Of a stretch of 64,000 nucleotides of DNA, positions 34,263 through 46,072 are shown piece after piece. Within the stretch, counting starts at the first letter, position 1; every line of letters starts with the position of its first letter. The DNA is taken from NCBI GenBank assembly GCA_945787015.1, contig CALZGM010000006.1, forward strand, positions 62,001-126,000. The letters run 5' to 3'. This stretch comes from an uncultured Roseburia sp. Its GTDB lineage: Bacteria; Bacillota; Clostridia; Lachnospirales; Lachnospiraceae. The notes below the pieces were generated by a model. That model did not search any database. It worked only from the letters and a program-made list of their open reading frames with translations, and was not told the DNA's origin. The position numbers and the translations under genes are program-made.

Positions 34263-37200
34263 TTAAACAATCTCAATCTCAATTTCTGCGACTGCGCCAT
34301 TTCTGATGTCCAATGCTGTCTGACCGCCTGCAAATGCTCCATTTTGCGTTGTGACACTGCCGTTTTTATAGAGAAACTTCATTGCTGTAATCCGATATTT
34401 TCCCGGAACATAGTCCATCACATCTGCAAACTGATAAGTTACTTTTGTCTTTCCTAAAAGAGTTGCAGATACTCTTCCTGTTTCCGGAATTAAATAAGAC
34501 GGAATTGCCGGATCCGGTGCAAAAATCAGTTCTCCTTTCTGACATTCAAATACATGAGCGCCAAACATCATCTGTTTCCACATACTGATAAATTCAATCG
34601 TAGAACCGCTGAGTCTTGCGACAAACCCTTTTCCATGGTAGGACTCATTCGGATTTTTGCTGCTTGCGATAAAGGAAGAATTTTCATAAATACTTCTTCC
34701 ATATACCTTTGGATCAAGGAACGGTACTGCTGCCTTGTAGAAATCCCGGAAAAACTCTTCATACAGTCCGCTTTTTATTAACTCTAACAGATACTTGTAT
34801 TCCATATGAAGCCAGATGGACTCGTTTTCAAGCCAGCCCGGTGTAAATGCTCTTGCACGACCTAGCTCATAAGAAGCATTCGCCAAAGAAGCATTTACCT
34901 TATACATATGAAGTTTTTCATCATAGAGGTCACTATGCTTCACCTTTTCGTAAAGCTTAAGCTTTTTCTCTTTGTGGTTCTTTAATTTCAGGTAACGAAC
35001 CGGACCTTCTAAGAAATAGGGAACCATCTTTATTTCAAAGCGAAGCGGATTGTAACCATCTTCTGTTTCTTCATATTCCGGCACTTCATAAGTAAAATAA
35101 GTCGGACAGATACCTTCGCCCAATATGATGGCTTTCTCGATTCCGCATTGTACGATTGCAAGGAAGCTCTCTAATATGGCTGCAACCTGCTCACCGGATA
35201 TGTTTTTTGTGTGACCGCTTACGCCTGCAAAAACCGTTTCACGATATGCTTCCTTGGCATCATTCACTTGATTCCAAAACGTCAATCGTTCTCCATGTGC
35301 TTTCACATCTTCCGGTGAAACGAAGTCTGCGCAGCCTGTAACAGTATCCTTTTGTTCCTCTGTAATCCTCGCTAATTTTTCAAAAAATTCTGCAAATTCC
35401 TCTAGCAAAGATAACTCACCAGGATATTTTTTTAGGGCACCAATGGTATATTCTAACATCCGGCAAAGCTCATAGGTTTCTGCCATAGAGGAGCCAAATA
35501 AGCCCGGCATGCCGTTTAAGGCATCATACCAGCCCGGCTTACCGCCTTCCATTTCAATTCCCATGCCATATGCATCCAATGCAGCATACTTCGTTGCGCA
35601 AAGCAGCACTAATTTCTCCAGAAGTGTCATCATTAGGATGCTGCCCTTTCCATAATCGTTACGAACCAGTTTTTCTGAAGTATTCCGTTTCCCTGCCTCA
35701 TCCAAAGCATGATACTGTCTCAAGCCATTGGCAGTCACTTCATAACGCTTTCTGCGTGGATTGATGTTCACCTGTGACAGGAAAGTGGTGTACGCTCTCT
35801 CATAGAGCATTTCTTTTTCTTTTTCAGGGAATATTTCCAAATAGTCCAGAATCAAATCCAGATTGTAAGTCCAATGGTCACTCCAATAGCCTTCACCAAA
35901 ATTTGCATTGATTAGACCATCTGCAAAATCCATCATCTGTATAAATACATTTTCCAATGCATCTCCTGTCAAAAGTTCCTCTAAGAAACGGTGAAGCGCT
36001 CCGGGTGTAAACGGTTTTTTTGTAAATTCCTTAACTTCTGCTTTCTCCATTTCGGATAATTTACAACCGTCTAAAATTCTGTTTGTTTTTTCTTCCGTAA
36101 GCTGGTAGGTTCTTTTTTCAATTCCTAACGGATTGTATCCGTCCAGCTGAATCAGGCTGTAAAACTCTCTGATGTTTTCCCGTTCCACAAATGGAGCAAA
36201 AAAGGTATCACAGCGACGGTTCTGGTTTACGTCACGGAAATTTCCGTTTCCCTGTGAGTAACATTCCGGTAACATCGAAAAATAGTTATAATCCCGTTCT
36301 AAATCCCCATGCTTTCTGGAATATACATAAAAAATCTTGTTACTTCCCAAATGGATTGGGTATCCGCCACGCAGTACGTTGTCCATATAGGTATAGCTGC
36401 AGTATGCATCAAAATCTGCATTTGCAGTTTCCGTTGCAATTCCAGTGCAAAGTTCTTCCACACAAGTCTCTGCTTCTTTTTTCTTTGAGGCAAAATATGC
36501 ACCGTCGTGCTTTTCTGCAGCAAAGCTCTGTAAAATTTCTTTCTTTTCTACTTGACCGATTAACTCATAAATACAGACAGAAGTTCCCGGTGCTAACGTT
36601 TCTCTGGTACCAAAAAATGCGCATGGAAGCTGATTAGAGGTAATCTGTTTTGCCTCATAAAGTGCTTCTAAGCTGTGATTTTCAAAGCCGACTGCCTTTC
36701 GCATTGCACAGTCATAATCAAATATCAGCATCGGATCTGCAATTGGAGAAAGCAGGCTGCCATCCTCTTTCACGGCAAATGCAAAGTTTCCTCCTAAAAC
36801 AGGGGTAACTGCTGCTGTATCCGCCATACTCGCACGTACCCTATAAAACGAAATGTTACTTTCCACATCCTCTACCTGCATCCATGCTTTCGCTGTCTGC
36901 AGCATATTCTTCATACTGTCTAAGCCAACGCCATAAGGAATAAGAGCCGGCATACCATCTAATACTTCCAGTTCTATCACGGATGAACTTTGATTCTTCA
37001 ATACCAGCTTCCGGACAAGTCCACCCAATTTTTCACCCGGAAGTGTAAAGTACTCTACTATCGTCTCGATTCCGGTATCCTCGTTTTTTTCCTCGATTTT
37101 TAACCCGTTCATGGAAATATCCATGCTGTGAGGGATTTCCTCATCGGAAAAAGGCTCTGTTACCACACCATTTATTTTAAGGAAAGTACGAAATCCTGTC

Positions 37201-37415
37201 GTTTTCACATTCTGGTAAGCCTGATGAGCCGGATAAAATTCCATAATGGCGTGATCCTTATTATCCACACCAAAGCTTACAATCCCCTGCCCGCGATTCA
37301 CATAATAGCACCAGATTGGCGTGCCATATATGCCTGAAATACCTGGTAGAAAGCTTGCAAAAGTCGATGCCTTTCCATAGTTTTGTATGATGAAATGTTT
37401 TGTTTGCTGTGTCAT
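34263..37415 (-). CDS. Glycoside phosphorylase of the GH94/GH149/GH161 type, possibly GH161 beta-1,3-oligoglucan phosphorylase
   Basis: A 1050-residue cytoplasmic protein with an N-terminal beta-sandwich ([40 protein letters not shown]) and an (alpha/alpha)6 barrel. Barrel landmarks are [58 protein letters not shown] and [20 protein letters not shown]. The fold matches inverting glycoside phosphorylases. The size, and the neighbouring GH94 and secreted GH16 laminarinase, point to beta-1,3-glucan (GH161), but a beta-1,2-oligoglucan phosphorylase cannot be excluded. The start lies 19 bases after the GH94 gene. It would yield glucose-1-phosphate from imported oligosaccharides. Confidence 0.72.
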   Translation of the reverse strand: MTQQTKHFIIQNYGKASTFASFLPGISGIYGTPIWCYYVNRGQGIVSFGVDNKDHAIMEFYPAHQAYQNVKTTGFRTFLKINGVVTEPFSDEEIPHSMDISMNGLKIEEKNEDTGIETIVEYFTLPGEKLGGLVRKLVLKNQSSSVIELEVLDGMPALIPYGVGLDSMKNMLQTAKAWMQVEDVESNISFYRVRASMADTAAVTPVLGGNFAFAVKEDGSLLSPIADPMLIFDYDCAMRKAVGFENHSLEALYEAKQITSNQLPCAFFGTRETLAPGTSVCIYELIGQVEKKEILQSFAAEKHDGAYFASKKKEAETCVEELCTGIATETANADFDAYCSYTYMDNVLRGGYPIHLGSNKIFYVYSRKHGDLERDYNYFSMLPECYSQGNGNFRDVNQNRRCDTFFAPFVERENIREFYSLIQLDGYNPLGIEKRTYQLTEEKTNRILDGCKLSEMEKAEVKEFTKKPFTPGALHRFLEELLTGDALENVFIQMMDFADGLINANFGEGYWSDHWTYNLDLILDYLEIFPEKEKEMLYERAYTTFLSQVNINPRRKRYEVTANGLRQYHALDEAGKRNTSEKLVRNDYGKGSILMMTLLEKLVLLCATKYAALDAYGMGIEMEGGKPGWYDALNGMPGLFGSSMAETYELCRMLEYTIGALKKYPGELSLLEEFAEFFEKLARITEEQKDTVTGCADFVSPEDVKAHGERLTFWNQVNDAKEAYRETVFAGVSGHTKNISGEQVAAILESFLAIVQCGIEKAIILGEGICPTYFTYEVPEYEETEDGYNPLRFEIKMVPYFLEGPVRYLKLKNHKEKKLKLYEKVKHSDLYDEKLHMYKVNASLANASYELGRARAFTPGWLENESIWLHMEYKYLLELIKSGLYEEFFRDFYKAAVPFLDPKVYGRSIYENSSFIASSKNPNESYHGKGFVARLSGSTIEFISMWKQMMFGAHVFECQKGELIFAPDPAIPSYLIPETGRVSATLLGKTKVTYQFADVMDYVPGKYRITAMKFLYKNGSVTTQNGAFAGGQTALDIRNGAVAEIEIEIV

Positions 37416-37434
37416 GTTGTTCGTCCTCTCTTCC

Positions 37435-40122
37435 TCATCCCAAGAATACTTCTATCCTATGAAGTGCATCCTTGTCTGTCTGTTCTATTTTTTCTTTTGT
37501 CAGGCACGCCGTTTCCTGTACCTCTCCATCTACAGTTACTGTTTCAATCCTGTAATCACCAAATTTCTTTTTCTTTTCATTGATGTAGCAGACCTCCCAC
37601 TTTCTGTCTGCAAATAATATAGTGACCTCTGCCCTGCCGTTTTCATCAAACTGTTCTGCCATAAGCTTTGGTTCTAATACCAGATTGCCCAGCTTTCCTT
37701 TCACGCCGAACATTTCCGTAATGACTGTCAGCATATACCAGCTGGCTGCACCGGTCAGATAGTGGTACATGCCACGGCCTCTTCCGTTAAAATACTCCGG
37801 AATTCCGGGATAGATACGGCTCACTTCAAAATTTACTGCCTGCTTAAACAGAGCATTTAGAGCCTTAAAGCCTTCTTTTGCAAAACCTCTCTTGTAAAGG
37901 GCATTTGCATACATGACCGCCATATGAGAAAAAACAGCACCATTTTCTTTCTCTCCGTAGGCAAATCCAAACATTCTTCCAAGGTCTGTCTTTAGCTCGC
38001 CAAAATCTGTATTCAAACGGTAACCGCCGATTTCTTCTTTGTATAAATAATTGTCTGCACTCTTAACAATGGCCTTTATCTGTGTATCATCCGCGGTTTG
38101 CGACATAATGGAAAATACCTGGCTCGTCAACATCATACGAACTTTTCCGTCAACGACACCTTCCACACGTTCGCCATGATTGTCATAATAACCATTGAAC
38201 CATCCATGATCTGCTCCATCCGTCACCCATTCCGTCTGTCTGATATGCCGCATCATCCACTCTGACTTCTTCTTCAAATTACAAGCCAGCTTTTCAATAC
38301 AGATTTCTACCTTGTCACCACTTACCTCGTGCTCACAAGTGGATAAATACTGATTTAATACTTCTAATTTTCGTTCCACTGAGCAGTAAAGCTTTTCATC
38401 ATCTTCTAAAAGCACTACCATTTCTGCTGCCAGAGGTAAGGTCCTCTTTCCGGTTTTTTTCTGATACTCTAAAAGCAGTTCTGCCATATCAGCAAGGTTT
38501 CCTGCATAAGCATTGGTAAAAGCAACACTTTCTCCGCGCTCTGCTGCCATATCTAAAGCATCATTCCAGTCTGCTCCCCGCAGGCGGATTTCGTTATGCT
38601 CGCCCACCTCATAAAAAGCAGTCAGATGCTGTAACAGCAGATGTTCTATCACAGATCCCTCATATCGAACACCACTCTTTGTCTTCTGCCAACAGCCATA
38701 TGCGTCGTTCCACTCTGCATCTGTTTTTGTTCCCCTGCGTATCTGCTTATCCTTGAAATAGGGAACTGTTTTTACTAATAGTTCAATATCCCCTGTCTGG
38801 TCGATATATAGCTTTGTCGTCATAAAAGGCCATACGCCATGGTCCATCCAGACACGGGTAATGTTGTTACGGTCTGCAACAAATTCTCCCTGTCTGCTTC
38901 CGATAATCGTCGCATTGGTTCCATCCAATCGTACCCCGGCATAATTGTCGAGTAACATCTGTCTGACACCATTCGGGTTCATAAGTAAAAGTGCAAGGCA
39001 GTCCTGCCACAAATCTCTCCAGCCTCTGCCACCTTTGCCATAATCATGGTGCGGCAGGAAGGAACAGCCATAGATGCGTCTTAACATCGGCTGAAAGCTT
39101 ACCCATCTCATAAAACAGTCAAATTGTTTATTTCCTGTCTGATAAGCCACATTTACCTTTTCCTGCCAATATGCTTTTACTTTTTCTAACTCCGCTTTTG
39201 TCTTCTCCTTTGTTGCAAATCGTTCACACAATACCCCAATTTCTTCCGGTTCTTTTGTTGCACCAAGTAAAATCGTATAAGAAATAGATTCCTCTGCCTC
39301 CAATGCGATTTCTTGAAACCGAAGGCCTCCTAAACTTTCTAAGCCATCGACCGAGTATCCGGGTTTTACACCTGCTTCATTTTTTATAACAGCACGTGGT
39401 GTTTCAAAGGTGCCGCCTTCTCCGATAAAATCCTCTACTACCGGGAAGAAGCTTTCCGGTTTTTCCCCCTTTTCATCTGCACCGCAGACAAAGTAGGTTA
39501 CATGGTTTAGCTGATGCCCGCGCTCATCAAAGGATAACGTCGGCTTTACTTCTACACCATTTTCGGTTACTTTCGTGCGATGCAATAAGGAGGTCACATG
39601 TCTGTGGTCTCTTAAATTATCTGCACTTCTTCCGTATATCGGAATTACTGCAGTTGGAGTCACTATTGCCTTCATTTTCCCGATATTCGTAATTTCCACC
39701 TGCATAATTTCAACATTTGCATCTACCGGAACAAATGATGTCACCTCGCTGCGAAGCTGGTATTTTTTCGATTCTCTTGTTATGGTATGCCACATAAACC
39801 CTGCTGTAAGCTCACTCTCATCCTGCAGATTGGTATGGCGTTTCCATAATTCTTCTGCGCTGCTTCCTACTGCCGACCAGCTTCCAATACCTTTCACATG
39901 GCACCAAAAATTTCTGGTATTACGGTTATTAAGAAGATTTTCTGCACTGACCGGCTCTAACAGGAAGGTATTCTGATCCAGTTTTGCATCTCCTGACAGA
40001 TTTGGTGTGACCGCACTCTTTAACCCCGCTTCCCCCGCTATCGGAAAATACAGATAATTATAATTTTCCGGTTTTTCAAGGCAGAAATCTGCCGTATCAT
40101 CTAAAAAAGTATAATGTTTCAC
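37435..40122 (-). CDS. GH94 glycoside phosphorylase (laminaribiose/cellobiose phosphorylase type)
   Basis: An 895-residue GH94 protein. N-terminal sandwich: [20 protein letters not shown]. Barrel motifs: [40 protein letters not shown], and [20 protein letters not shown], which carries the catalytic Asp. C-terminal [20 protein letters not shown] is the phosphate-binding glycine/threonine region. Family members phosphorolyse beta-glucosyl disaccharides. The adjacent laminarinase suggests laminaribiose, and the length is close to known laminaribiose phosphorylases; specificity is inferred. The start is GTG at 40122 with GGAGG eight bases upstream. It heads the two-phosphorylase operon. An AT-rich palindrome (ATTTTATAAAAT) lies in the 57-base upstream gap. 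Confidence 0.86.
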   Translation of the reverse strand: MKHYTFLDDTADFCLEKPENYNYLYFPIAGEAGLKSAVTPNLSGDAKLDQNTFLLEPVSAENLLNNRNTRNFWCHVKGIGSWSAVGSSAEELWKRHTNLQDESELTAGFMWHTITRESKKYQLRSEVTSFVPVDANVEIMQVEITNIGKMKAIVTPTAVIPIYGRSADNLRDHRHVTSLLHRTKVTENGVEVKPTLSFDERGHQLNHVTYFVCGADEKGEKPESFFPVVEDFIGEGGTFETPRAVIKNEAGVKPGYSVDGLESLGGLRFQEIALEAEESISYTILLGATKEPEEIGVLCERFATKEKTKAELEKVKAYWQEKVNVAYQTGNKQFDCFMRWVSFQPMLRRIYGCSFLPHHDYGKGGRGWRDLWQDCLALLLMNPNGVRQMLLDNYAGVRLDGTNATIIGSRQGEFVADRNNITRVWMDHGVWPFMTTKLYIDQTGDIELLVKTVPYFKDKQIRRGTKTDAEWNDAYGCWQKTKSGVRYEGSVIEHLLLQHLTAFYEVGEHNEIRLRGADWNDALDMAAERGESVAFTNAYAGNLADMAELLLEYQKKTGKRTLPLAAEMVVLLEDDEKLYCSVERKLEVLNQYLSTCEHEVSGDKVEICIEKLACNLKKKSEWMMRHIRQTEWVTDGADHGWFNGYYDNHGERVEGVVDGKVRMMLTSQVFSIMSQTADDTQIKAIVKSADNYLYKEEIGGYRLNTDFGELKTDLGRMFGFAYGEKENGAVFSHMAVMYANALYKRGFAKEGFKALNALFKQAVNFEVSRIYPGIPEYFNGRGRGMYHYLTGAASWYMLTVITEMFGVKGKLGNLVLEPKLMAEQFDENGRAEVTILFADRKWEVCYINEKKKKFGDYRIETVTVDGEVQETACLTKEKIEQTDKDALHRIEVFLG

Positions 40123-40179
40123 GCCTCATACCTCCAAAATATCCCTATTTACAGACTCATTTTATAAAATCAGGGCATG

Positions 40180-40219
40180 AAAAAAAGGACGCCATTTTAA
40201 AAAATGGTGTCCTTTTTTT
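40180..40219. terminator. Bidirectional terminator after the GH16 gene
   Basis: 19-base arms (40180-40198 and 40201-40219; AAAAAAAGGACGCCATTTT against its near complement with one G-T pair) and a 2-base loop, with A-run and T-run ends. It lies 9 bases beyond the GH16 stop and upstream of the GH94 start, separating the two transcripts. Confidence 0.9.
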
Positions 40220-40228
40220 ATATTGGTA

Positions 40229-43200
40229 CTATTCTATTTCATCTTTTTTACGAAGTTTGACTCCAAGAATTGCTGCACCGCTGCAAAGCAAAATGATGAT
40301 AAGTGCTACCACCCAGATGGTGCTTAAGGATGATGTCTCTTCTGCTGCTGTATCAGCTAACGGCACTTCTTCCTCTTCAATTTTACCGGTTTCTTCTTTC
40401 GCTTCTGTCGTAGTTTCTGTCTCCGGTACTTTGACATTTTCTGTTTCTGCTGTTTCCGGCTCCACGGCTTCTGCCTCTTTGCTTACGACTGCATTTGTCG
40501 CATTTCTAACGATGTTCTCACTTACAACGGAAGAAATTGCTGTGGTCTGCTCCATAGAAGTGCTCTGCGATGCCTGGTCGGATGAGCCCTGATTGGTAGA
40601 ATCTGAACCTGTATTACCCTTATCTGTATCATCCGGTGTTACAGGAGTTTCCGGTTCCTCTTTTTCTGTATCATCCGGATTTTCCGGTATTACCGGAGGT
40701 TTTGGCTCCTCTTTCTCCGTATCGTCTGGTATTTCCGGTGTTACAGGAGTTTCCGGTTCTTCTTTCTCTGTATCGTCCGGATTTTCCGGTGTTACAGGTG
40801 GTTCCGGTTCTTCTTTCTCCTTCACAGTAACCATAATCTTAACAAGTTCACTTACACAATGTGCATCATCTGCCGGAAGTGCTGCAACTGCAAAATAGTA
40901 ATCTCCGGCTGCAAGATTTTCTACTGCATAAGAAGACTCTGTTGTCTCATCAATTAATACATAATTTCCATCTGCTTTATCAGCTACGTAGATTCCATAG
41001 GTAGTTACACCATCTACTGCCTTCCAGCGAAGTGTTACTTTTCCGTCTTCTCCTGTTTCTGCTTTTAAGGAAGCTGCTTCCGGTGCTTCTGCCGGAATCT
41101 TCTGATCTACTGAATCTGCTGATTTTTCTTTCAAAGCAATATCGCTTAACGTAATCATATGCGGTGCAATTCCTTTTTCACATCCGCCAACCATCAGTAA
41201 TACATAGAAGTCACTTCTTGCTCCCGGTGTATATTCGATGTCGAAATGACTCTCACCTGCCGGTACGGATACCTTCTGCTGTCCAAGATTGGTCTCTACC
41301 ACGATATCACGGGCTGCGGTCACATTTGCATCATCATAGATCATATTGGTGTCAAAGCTAAGTACATAAGTCTTTCCGGCAACAGTCGAAATGTTTTCTT
41401 TCTTCGCCTGTGCAGTCCAGAACATGCCAAGCTTCCACTCTTCATGATAAATGGTTTCTACGAAGTCAAAGGTAAAGCTGTCTGCTAATAATTCTGTAAA
41501 TGTGCCCTGGTCGCCTTCGCCAATCCAGGTTACCCATTCTGTCGGAAGAATGGATGCATTGCTGTCCGCAATCACATTGACTGCCACTTTCACCGCTCTA
41601 TAACCTTCGGCTGTTACTGTAACTGCATGTGTTCCGGCATTTCCGATTACTTCACCGGCAATGGTGATTTCGTTTACTGCTTTATCAATGGCCACATACT
41701 TATCTGCAATTTCTTTTCCATCTACCGTAATAGAAATTTCCTTGTTCTCCCAAACTGTATTTTCCTCGTAAGTAAGAACCATATCATTTCCAAATACAAC
41801 CTGATTCTTTACTGTAACAGTTGGAGCTACGACTGCCTGAATATCATCAAATGTTGCTTCACACAAGCTTACATTATCAATGATAACGTCATGATTTCCT
41901 ACTGCCGCATAATCACTTAAGAACCCATTTACATTTCCTGTCATGAATAATACGGATGCTGCTTCTGTTTCAGCTACATTTGTGAAATAAATATAGTAAG
42001 TCTGCTTTTCTGTTCCAAGGTTTACGATAGTCTGTGATGCAGTTCCAAGGTTTGCAAACTCCATCTGGATTGGTCTTTCAGCAGAAGCATAAGCATCGAA
42101 AGTAAGCAGATAATAAGCTGCTGCGTTCAATTTCAATCCGGCCTGTTTTAACTGTGCATCCCAGTTATTTCCTTCTGTTCCCATAATATGAATGACTGCT
42201 TCACCATCTACTGATTCTGCAGTACCTGTTACCTGATTCCAGGATGAGAAATAGGTCTCCCATCCATCCAGATTCTCCGTAAATCTGCCATTTACAATCA
42301 CATTTCCGCTTGCTTCCAATACATTCTGTGTGATTGCTTTGGTATCTGCATAGCCCTCTGCTGCAAATTTCAGTGTATAAGAGCCTTCTTCACTCATGAC
42401 TGCACTATCAATTACAAGCTGTGTTCCGTTTACCGTTACATAGGAAGCTGCGTCATAGGCCTTACTGTTTACGTATACTGTCTTAACCGCATTTGCCCAC
42501 TTGGCATTGTTTGTATTGATTACAATCTCTTTTCCGGCTTTAACGGCTCCTGCTGAAGCAATACTGCCCGGTTTCTTTGCCTGATATGCTTCCGGAATCG
42601 TTGTTTTTGCTGTATCTACCTCTACAGAAATATTCTGTATAATAAAATGCTGATTACCACCTGAAGACTGATTACCAAAATACATGGTGAAGCTTCCGCT
42701 TACAGCCTTACTCGGTGTAATGGTGAATGTCTTTGTATGTGCACCCTTTGCAAAATCATGGTCTGTCTGTACTCCATCCGGTGTCTCCACTCTGATGCTT
42801 GCGTCCTTGGTAGACTCATATGTTACCGTAATGACATATGGCACACCCTCCGCCATCTTGATTGCCGAAGACTGTACTCCTACGCACCAGAAATCCGCAT
42901 TTTCACCTACGTTATATTCCATATCCATGTAACCATTTGCGTTTACGGAATGTGTCTGCCAGCCTGCATTTTCAGACCAGATATTCCATCCGTCATCACC
43001 ATTGAAGAAGTCTCCATTGTACAACGGATATAAATCTACGCCGTCCCAGTCAATGTTGTTATTGCTGGTACGAATCATTTTTACATTATCAAGTGTAATG
43101 GTATTGCTGCCTGTTACGATTTTTAACATGCCATTGGTATCGGTTACTTCAGCCGGCATGGTAAATTCTAATACTGCTTTCTGCTCACCATTTACGTTAA

Positions 43201-46051
43201 ATGTTTTTGTACCATAAACAGTCAATTCATCTGCACTTACAACGGAAACGATTACATCGCAGGCTGATTCTGCACTCATATCCATGGTAAGACGATAGCT
43301 GTCGTTCTTTAAGAGATTCAGTCCCTTCTGATAAATACCGGAACCTGCACTTGTTCCCGTTACAACTGCTTTACAAACATTTTTCGCAGATGTTAATGTT
43401 GTATTTTCCAAGGTTCCCCAGAAGTAAGTACGGTTTGTACCCTGGTCAAAGGTTCCGTTATAGATATGGTTGCCGTTCGCCAATGGTGTTTTCTCATCAT
43501 CTGCACCGGCTTCTGCTGTTTTGCCTGTACATACGATTGAGAAATTCTTAAAGTAGGTTTTTCCTGCTGTTCCGCCAACGGTAAACTCAATACGTCCGTC
43601 AACATCAGAATCAGCTGCCATATTGAATGTATAGGTATAATGATTCCACTCTGCTTCTAAATCCACGGACAATCCATCGGAGTAAGCCGGATATCCGCTG
43701 ATATTAGCAAATTTTCCTGTCACAGTTTTTGCCTTGTCTGCTTTCGCATCAAAACTGATTTCATAGGAATAACCTTTTGTTAATGGTACGTTATGAATCA
43801 ACTGTACATCGTAATCATTTGCACCAACCGTTGTGGTGTTGATGCAAAGCGTATCGCCATCCACGATTGTGTTTGCAGACTTTCCGCTGCCACTGCCAAG
43901 GTTTGAAACAAACCACTGTGCATTTCTTAAACTTGCTTCCTCACTCGGGTAATTTGATGTCGTCTTATAACCGGTTAAATCAGAAGCATCTACCATATTT
44001 TCGCCAACCGTACCGGCAATAGGTGCATCCGGCACTTCATAAGTCGGACGGGAAACTGTACCCTCCAATGCTTCATAATCTGCTTTTGTATAGGTGGTTC
44101 CGTCCTCTTTCTGTAAATCATAAACGCGGACATAATCTACATACATAGAAGCTTCTGTTAAGTTGTCAGATAAAGCTCCTGCATCATAATTACCGCCAAC
44201 TGCTAGATTTAATAAAATATAAAATTCCTGGTCAAATGGTGCCGGATAGGTAAAATCCGTTGCATTGTCATTTGCTGTTGCATACCAGTCGCTTGTTGTA
44301 TAGTAGCATACATCATCTACATACCAGCGTATTTCACCCGGCAGCCACTCTACTGCATAGGTATGCCAGTCCGCTGTCGAAAATTCTTCACCGCTGTGAT
44401 GCCCGCCGATTGCTTTGTTATTTGGCCACTGGCTGCCGTAATGAATCGTTCCGTCAACAGAATGTTCGTTGCTTCCCCTTGCTTCCATGATATCAAGCTC
44501 GCCGGAAGCTGCCCAGGTACCATACACATCATATGCAGGCATCATCCAGAATGCCGGCCAAAGTCCGGTAGCATCCTCGCCTTCCTTCGGTTCGATTTTA
44601 ATACGCGCTTCCACACGACCATACTGTTTGGTATATAACGCCTCTTTGTCTTTTGTAAGATTGCCGTCATCCATGGTCCAAAGACGGGTTGAGGTGTACT
44701 CACTTCCGTTATAGGATTCTTTTTCTGCCTTAATAACTAAAGCACCGCCATCAATATCCTCACCGACAGCGACAAGTGTATTTTTATCGGTATAGTATTC
44801 CTTTTCATTATTACCCCAGCCTGCGCCTGAGTAGCCGGAACCATTACCTATCATATAAGTCCATGCTGCTTTTTCCAGTTCAGAACCGGGACCGTCCACA
44901 TGGTGTCCTGTTAATTTACCATTTGTAAATTCACCGGTACCAAACTCATCGGACCACTGAAGTGTCCAATTGCTAGATACATTTTCTGCATCCTTTGTCG
45001 TCTTTTCCTTTGCATCTTCCCCATATGGTGTTCCGTTTAAGATGCTTTCCGGATACTGTTCCTCAGGAGCCTCTGCCGGGTCTTTTGGATCTTCCGGCTT
45101 CGGATCAACCGGGTCTGTTGCAGTTTTTGGTCCGAATGTCATGTTACTGAAAGTAACACTTCCCGCGCCACCACTATAAAGAGCAAAAGTAACCATTAAT
45201 GTCTTTTCTGCCACTTCGCATTCATAGTGTGTCGTCTCTCCGGCTTTTAAAGTAATCGTATTTACCGGGTTTGCTCCATTGTTTTCATTCTTAAAACCAA
45301 TTTCTTTGTCTACTGTGGATACCACATCAAAGGCAAATACATTGTTTTCTGTTTCCGATTCAATACCGGAAAGCTTCCACTGAACACCCCAAAGTTGTGT
45401 TCCAAAATCATCTGCCGAAATGGTTGCCGTAGTTCCATCGTATGAAAATGTTACATTGGAATCGCCGGCCCAACCACCATTATCCTGTGAACGATAGGTT
45501 TCAATAGTAAGATCATCGAATACAAGTGCCTTTGATGCATCTTCATTGTCGTCACCAGTGTTTTCATCATCGATACTGTCATCAGCTGCGTCAGCAAGCA
45601 CAATAATATGCTCGTAATCAGGCCTTGCATGGCCTGCTTCCCCATTAATATAATACAAAACTGCTTTTGTTGTATCATTTACTGCCACTGAAAAGGTTTT
45701 CTGTGTACCTTCTGCGTTCTCTGTAAAGGCAGATGCACCTACGCCTGCAATAAAATTACCGCCATTGCTGATATGTGCCGCAGTAGCCTCTTCATAGCTT
45801 TCATATTCCTTATACCACATATGATTGATCTGTGAATAAAAGCTATCGTCTTTATTCACGAAAAAAGTAACCTGCTTCGTTTCCGCATCATAAACCGCAC
45901 CATGCGTACCGCTTGTTGCTTCATAATCATTCGTTACTTCCGCCCTTACCGCTACTGCTTCAAGTCCGTAAGCAGGAAGATTGGTAAAGGTAATCGCTGC
46001 TGCCATCATAACAGCCAAGACTTTTGCCGCCTTGTTTTTAAGCCTTCTCAT
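40229..46051 (-). CDS. Giant surface GH16 endo-beta-1,3-glucanase (laminarinase) with multiple accessory domains
   Basis: 1940 residues. Signal peptide 1-36; beta-rich modules to about 310; GH16 domain about 360-645 with WSDEFG and the catalytic GELDIMEARG (near 517). Then repeated CBM4/9-like beta-sandwich modules (about 690-1150, 1247-1397 and 1497-1647) interleaved with two small Ig-like domains (about 1160-1245 and 1410-1495). These are followed by an FN3 domain (1657-1740), four ~17-residue Pro/Glu repeats (EEPETPVTP...DDTEK, 1742-1810), a Ser/Thr/Glu stalk and a C-terminal helix with KLRKK tail. No LPxTG motif is seen, so it is probably held by the helix. ATG 46051 follows GGGGAG. It would degrade beta-1,3-glucan outside the cell. 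Confidence 0.92.
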   Translation of the reverse strand: MRRLKNKAAKVLAVMMAAAITFTNLPAYGLEAVAVRAEVTNDYEATSGTHGAVYDAETKQVTFFVNKDDSFYSQINHMWYKEYESYEEATAAHISNGGNFIAGVGASAFTENAEGTQKTFSVAVNDTTKAVLYYINGEAGHARPDYEHIIVLADAADDSIDDENTGDDNEDASKALVFDDLTIETYRSQDNGGWAGDSNVTFSYDGTTATISADDFGTQLWGVQWKLSGIESETENNVFAFDVVSTVDKEIGFKNENNGANPVNTITLKAGETTHYECEVAEKTLMVTFALYSGGAGSVTFSNMTFGPKTATDPVDPKPEDPKDPAEAPEEQYPESILNGTPYGEDAKEKTTKDAENVSSNWTLQWSDEFGTGEFTNGKLTGHHVDGPGSELEKAAWTYMIGNGSGYSGAGWGNNEKEYYTDKNTLVAVGEDIDGGALVIKAEKESYNGSEYTSTRLWTMDDGNLTKDKEALYTKQYGRVEARIKIEPKEGEDATGLWPAFWMMPAYDVYGTWAASGELDIMEARGSNEHSVDGTIHYGSQWPNNKAIGGHHSGEEFSTADWHTYAVEWLPGEIRWYVDDVCYYTTSDWYATANDNATDFTYPAPFDQEFYILLNLAVGGNYDAGALSDNLTEASMYVDYVRVYDLQKEDGTTYTKADYEALEGTVSRPTYEVPDAPIAGTVGENMVDASDLTGYKTTSNYPSEEASLRNAQWFVSNLGSGSGKSANTIVDGDTLCINTTTVGANDYDVQLIHNVPLTKGYSYEISFDAKADKAKTVTGKFANISGYPAYSDGLSVDLEAEWNHYTYTFNMAADSDVDGRIEFTVGGTAGKTYFKNFSIVCTGKTAEAGADDEKTPLANGNHIYNGTFDQGTNRTYFWGTLENTTLTSAKNVCKAVVTGTSAGSGIYQKGLNLLKNDSYRLTMDMSAESACDVIVSVVSADELTVYGTKTFNVNGEQKAVLEFTMPAEVTDTNGMLKIVTGSNTITLDNVKMIRTSNNNIDWDGVDLYPLYNGDFFNGDDGWNIWSENAGWQTHSVNANGYMDMEYNVGENADFWCVGVQSSAIKMAEGVPYVITVTYESTKDASIRVETPDGVQTDHDFAKGAHTKTFTITPSKAVSGSFTMYFGNQSSGGNQHFIIQNISVEVDTAKTTIPEAYQAKKPGSIASAGAVKAGKEIVINTNNAKWANAVKTVYVNSKAYDAASYVTVNGTQLVIDSAVMSEEGSYTLKFAAEGYADTKAITQNVLEASGNVIVNGRFTENLDGWETYFSSWNQVTGTAESVDGEAVIHIMGTEGNNWDAQLKQAGLKLNAAAYYLLTFDAYASAERPIQMEFANLGTASQTIVNLGTEKQTYYIYFTNVAETEAASVLFMTGNVNGFLSDYAAVGNHDVIIDNVSLCEATFDDIQAVVAPTVTVKNQVVFGNDMVLTYEENTVWENKEISITVDGKEIADKYVAIDKAVNEITIAGEVIGNAGTHAVTVTAEGYRAVKVAVNVIADSNASILPTEWVTWIGEGDQGTFTELLADSFTFDFVETIYHEEWKLGMFWTAQAKKENISTVAGKTYVLSFDTNMIYDDANVTAARDIVVETNLGQQKVSVPAGESHFDIEYTPGARSDFYVLLMVGGCEKGIAPHMITLSDIALKEKSADSVDQKIPAEAPEAASLKAETGEDGKVTLRWKAVDGVTTYGIYVADKADGNYVLIDETTESSYAVENLAAGDYYFAVAALPADDAHCVSELVKIMVTVKEKEEPEPPVTPENPDDTEKEEPETPVTPEIPDDTEKEEPKPPVIPENPDDTEKEEPETPVTPDDTDKGNTGSDSTNQGSSDQASQSTSMEQTTAISSVVSENIVRNATNAVVSKEAEAVEPETAETENVKVPETETTTEAKEETGKIEEEEVPLADTAAEETSSLSTIWVVALIIILLCSGAAILGVKLRKKDEIE

Positions 46052-46072
46052 AAAACTTTCTCCCCTTATCAT

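Noticed and set aside
40620..40830. CRISPR-like repeats
   Set aside because: The ~51-base periodic units are in-frame codons of a Pro/Glu protein repeat, with no unique spacers.
40257..40898. Plus-strand frames with Val/Ser/Gly repeats
   Set aside because: They are reverse readings of the Pro/Glu repeat and stalk of the GH16 protein.
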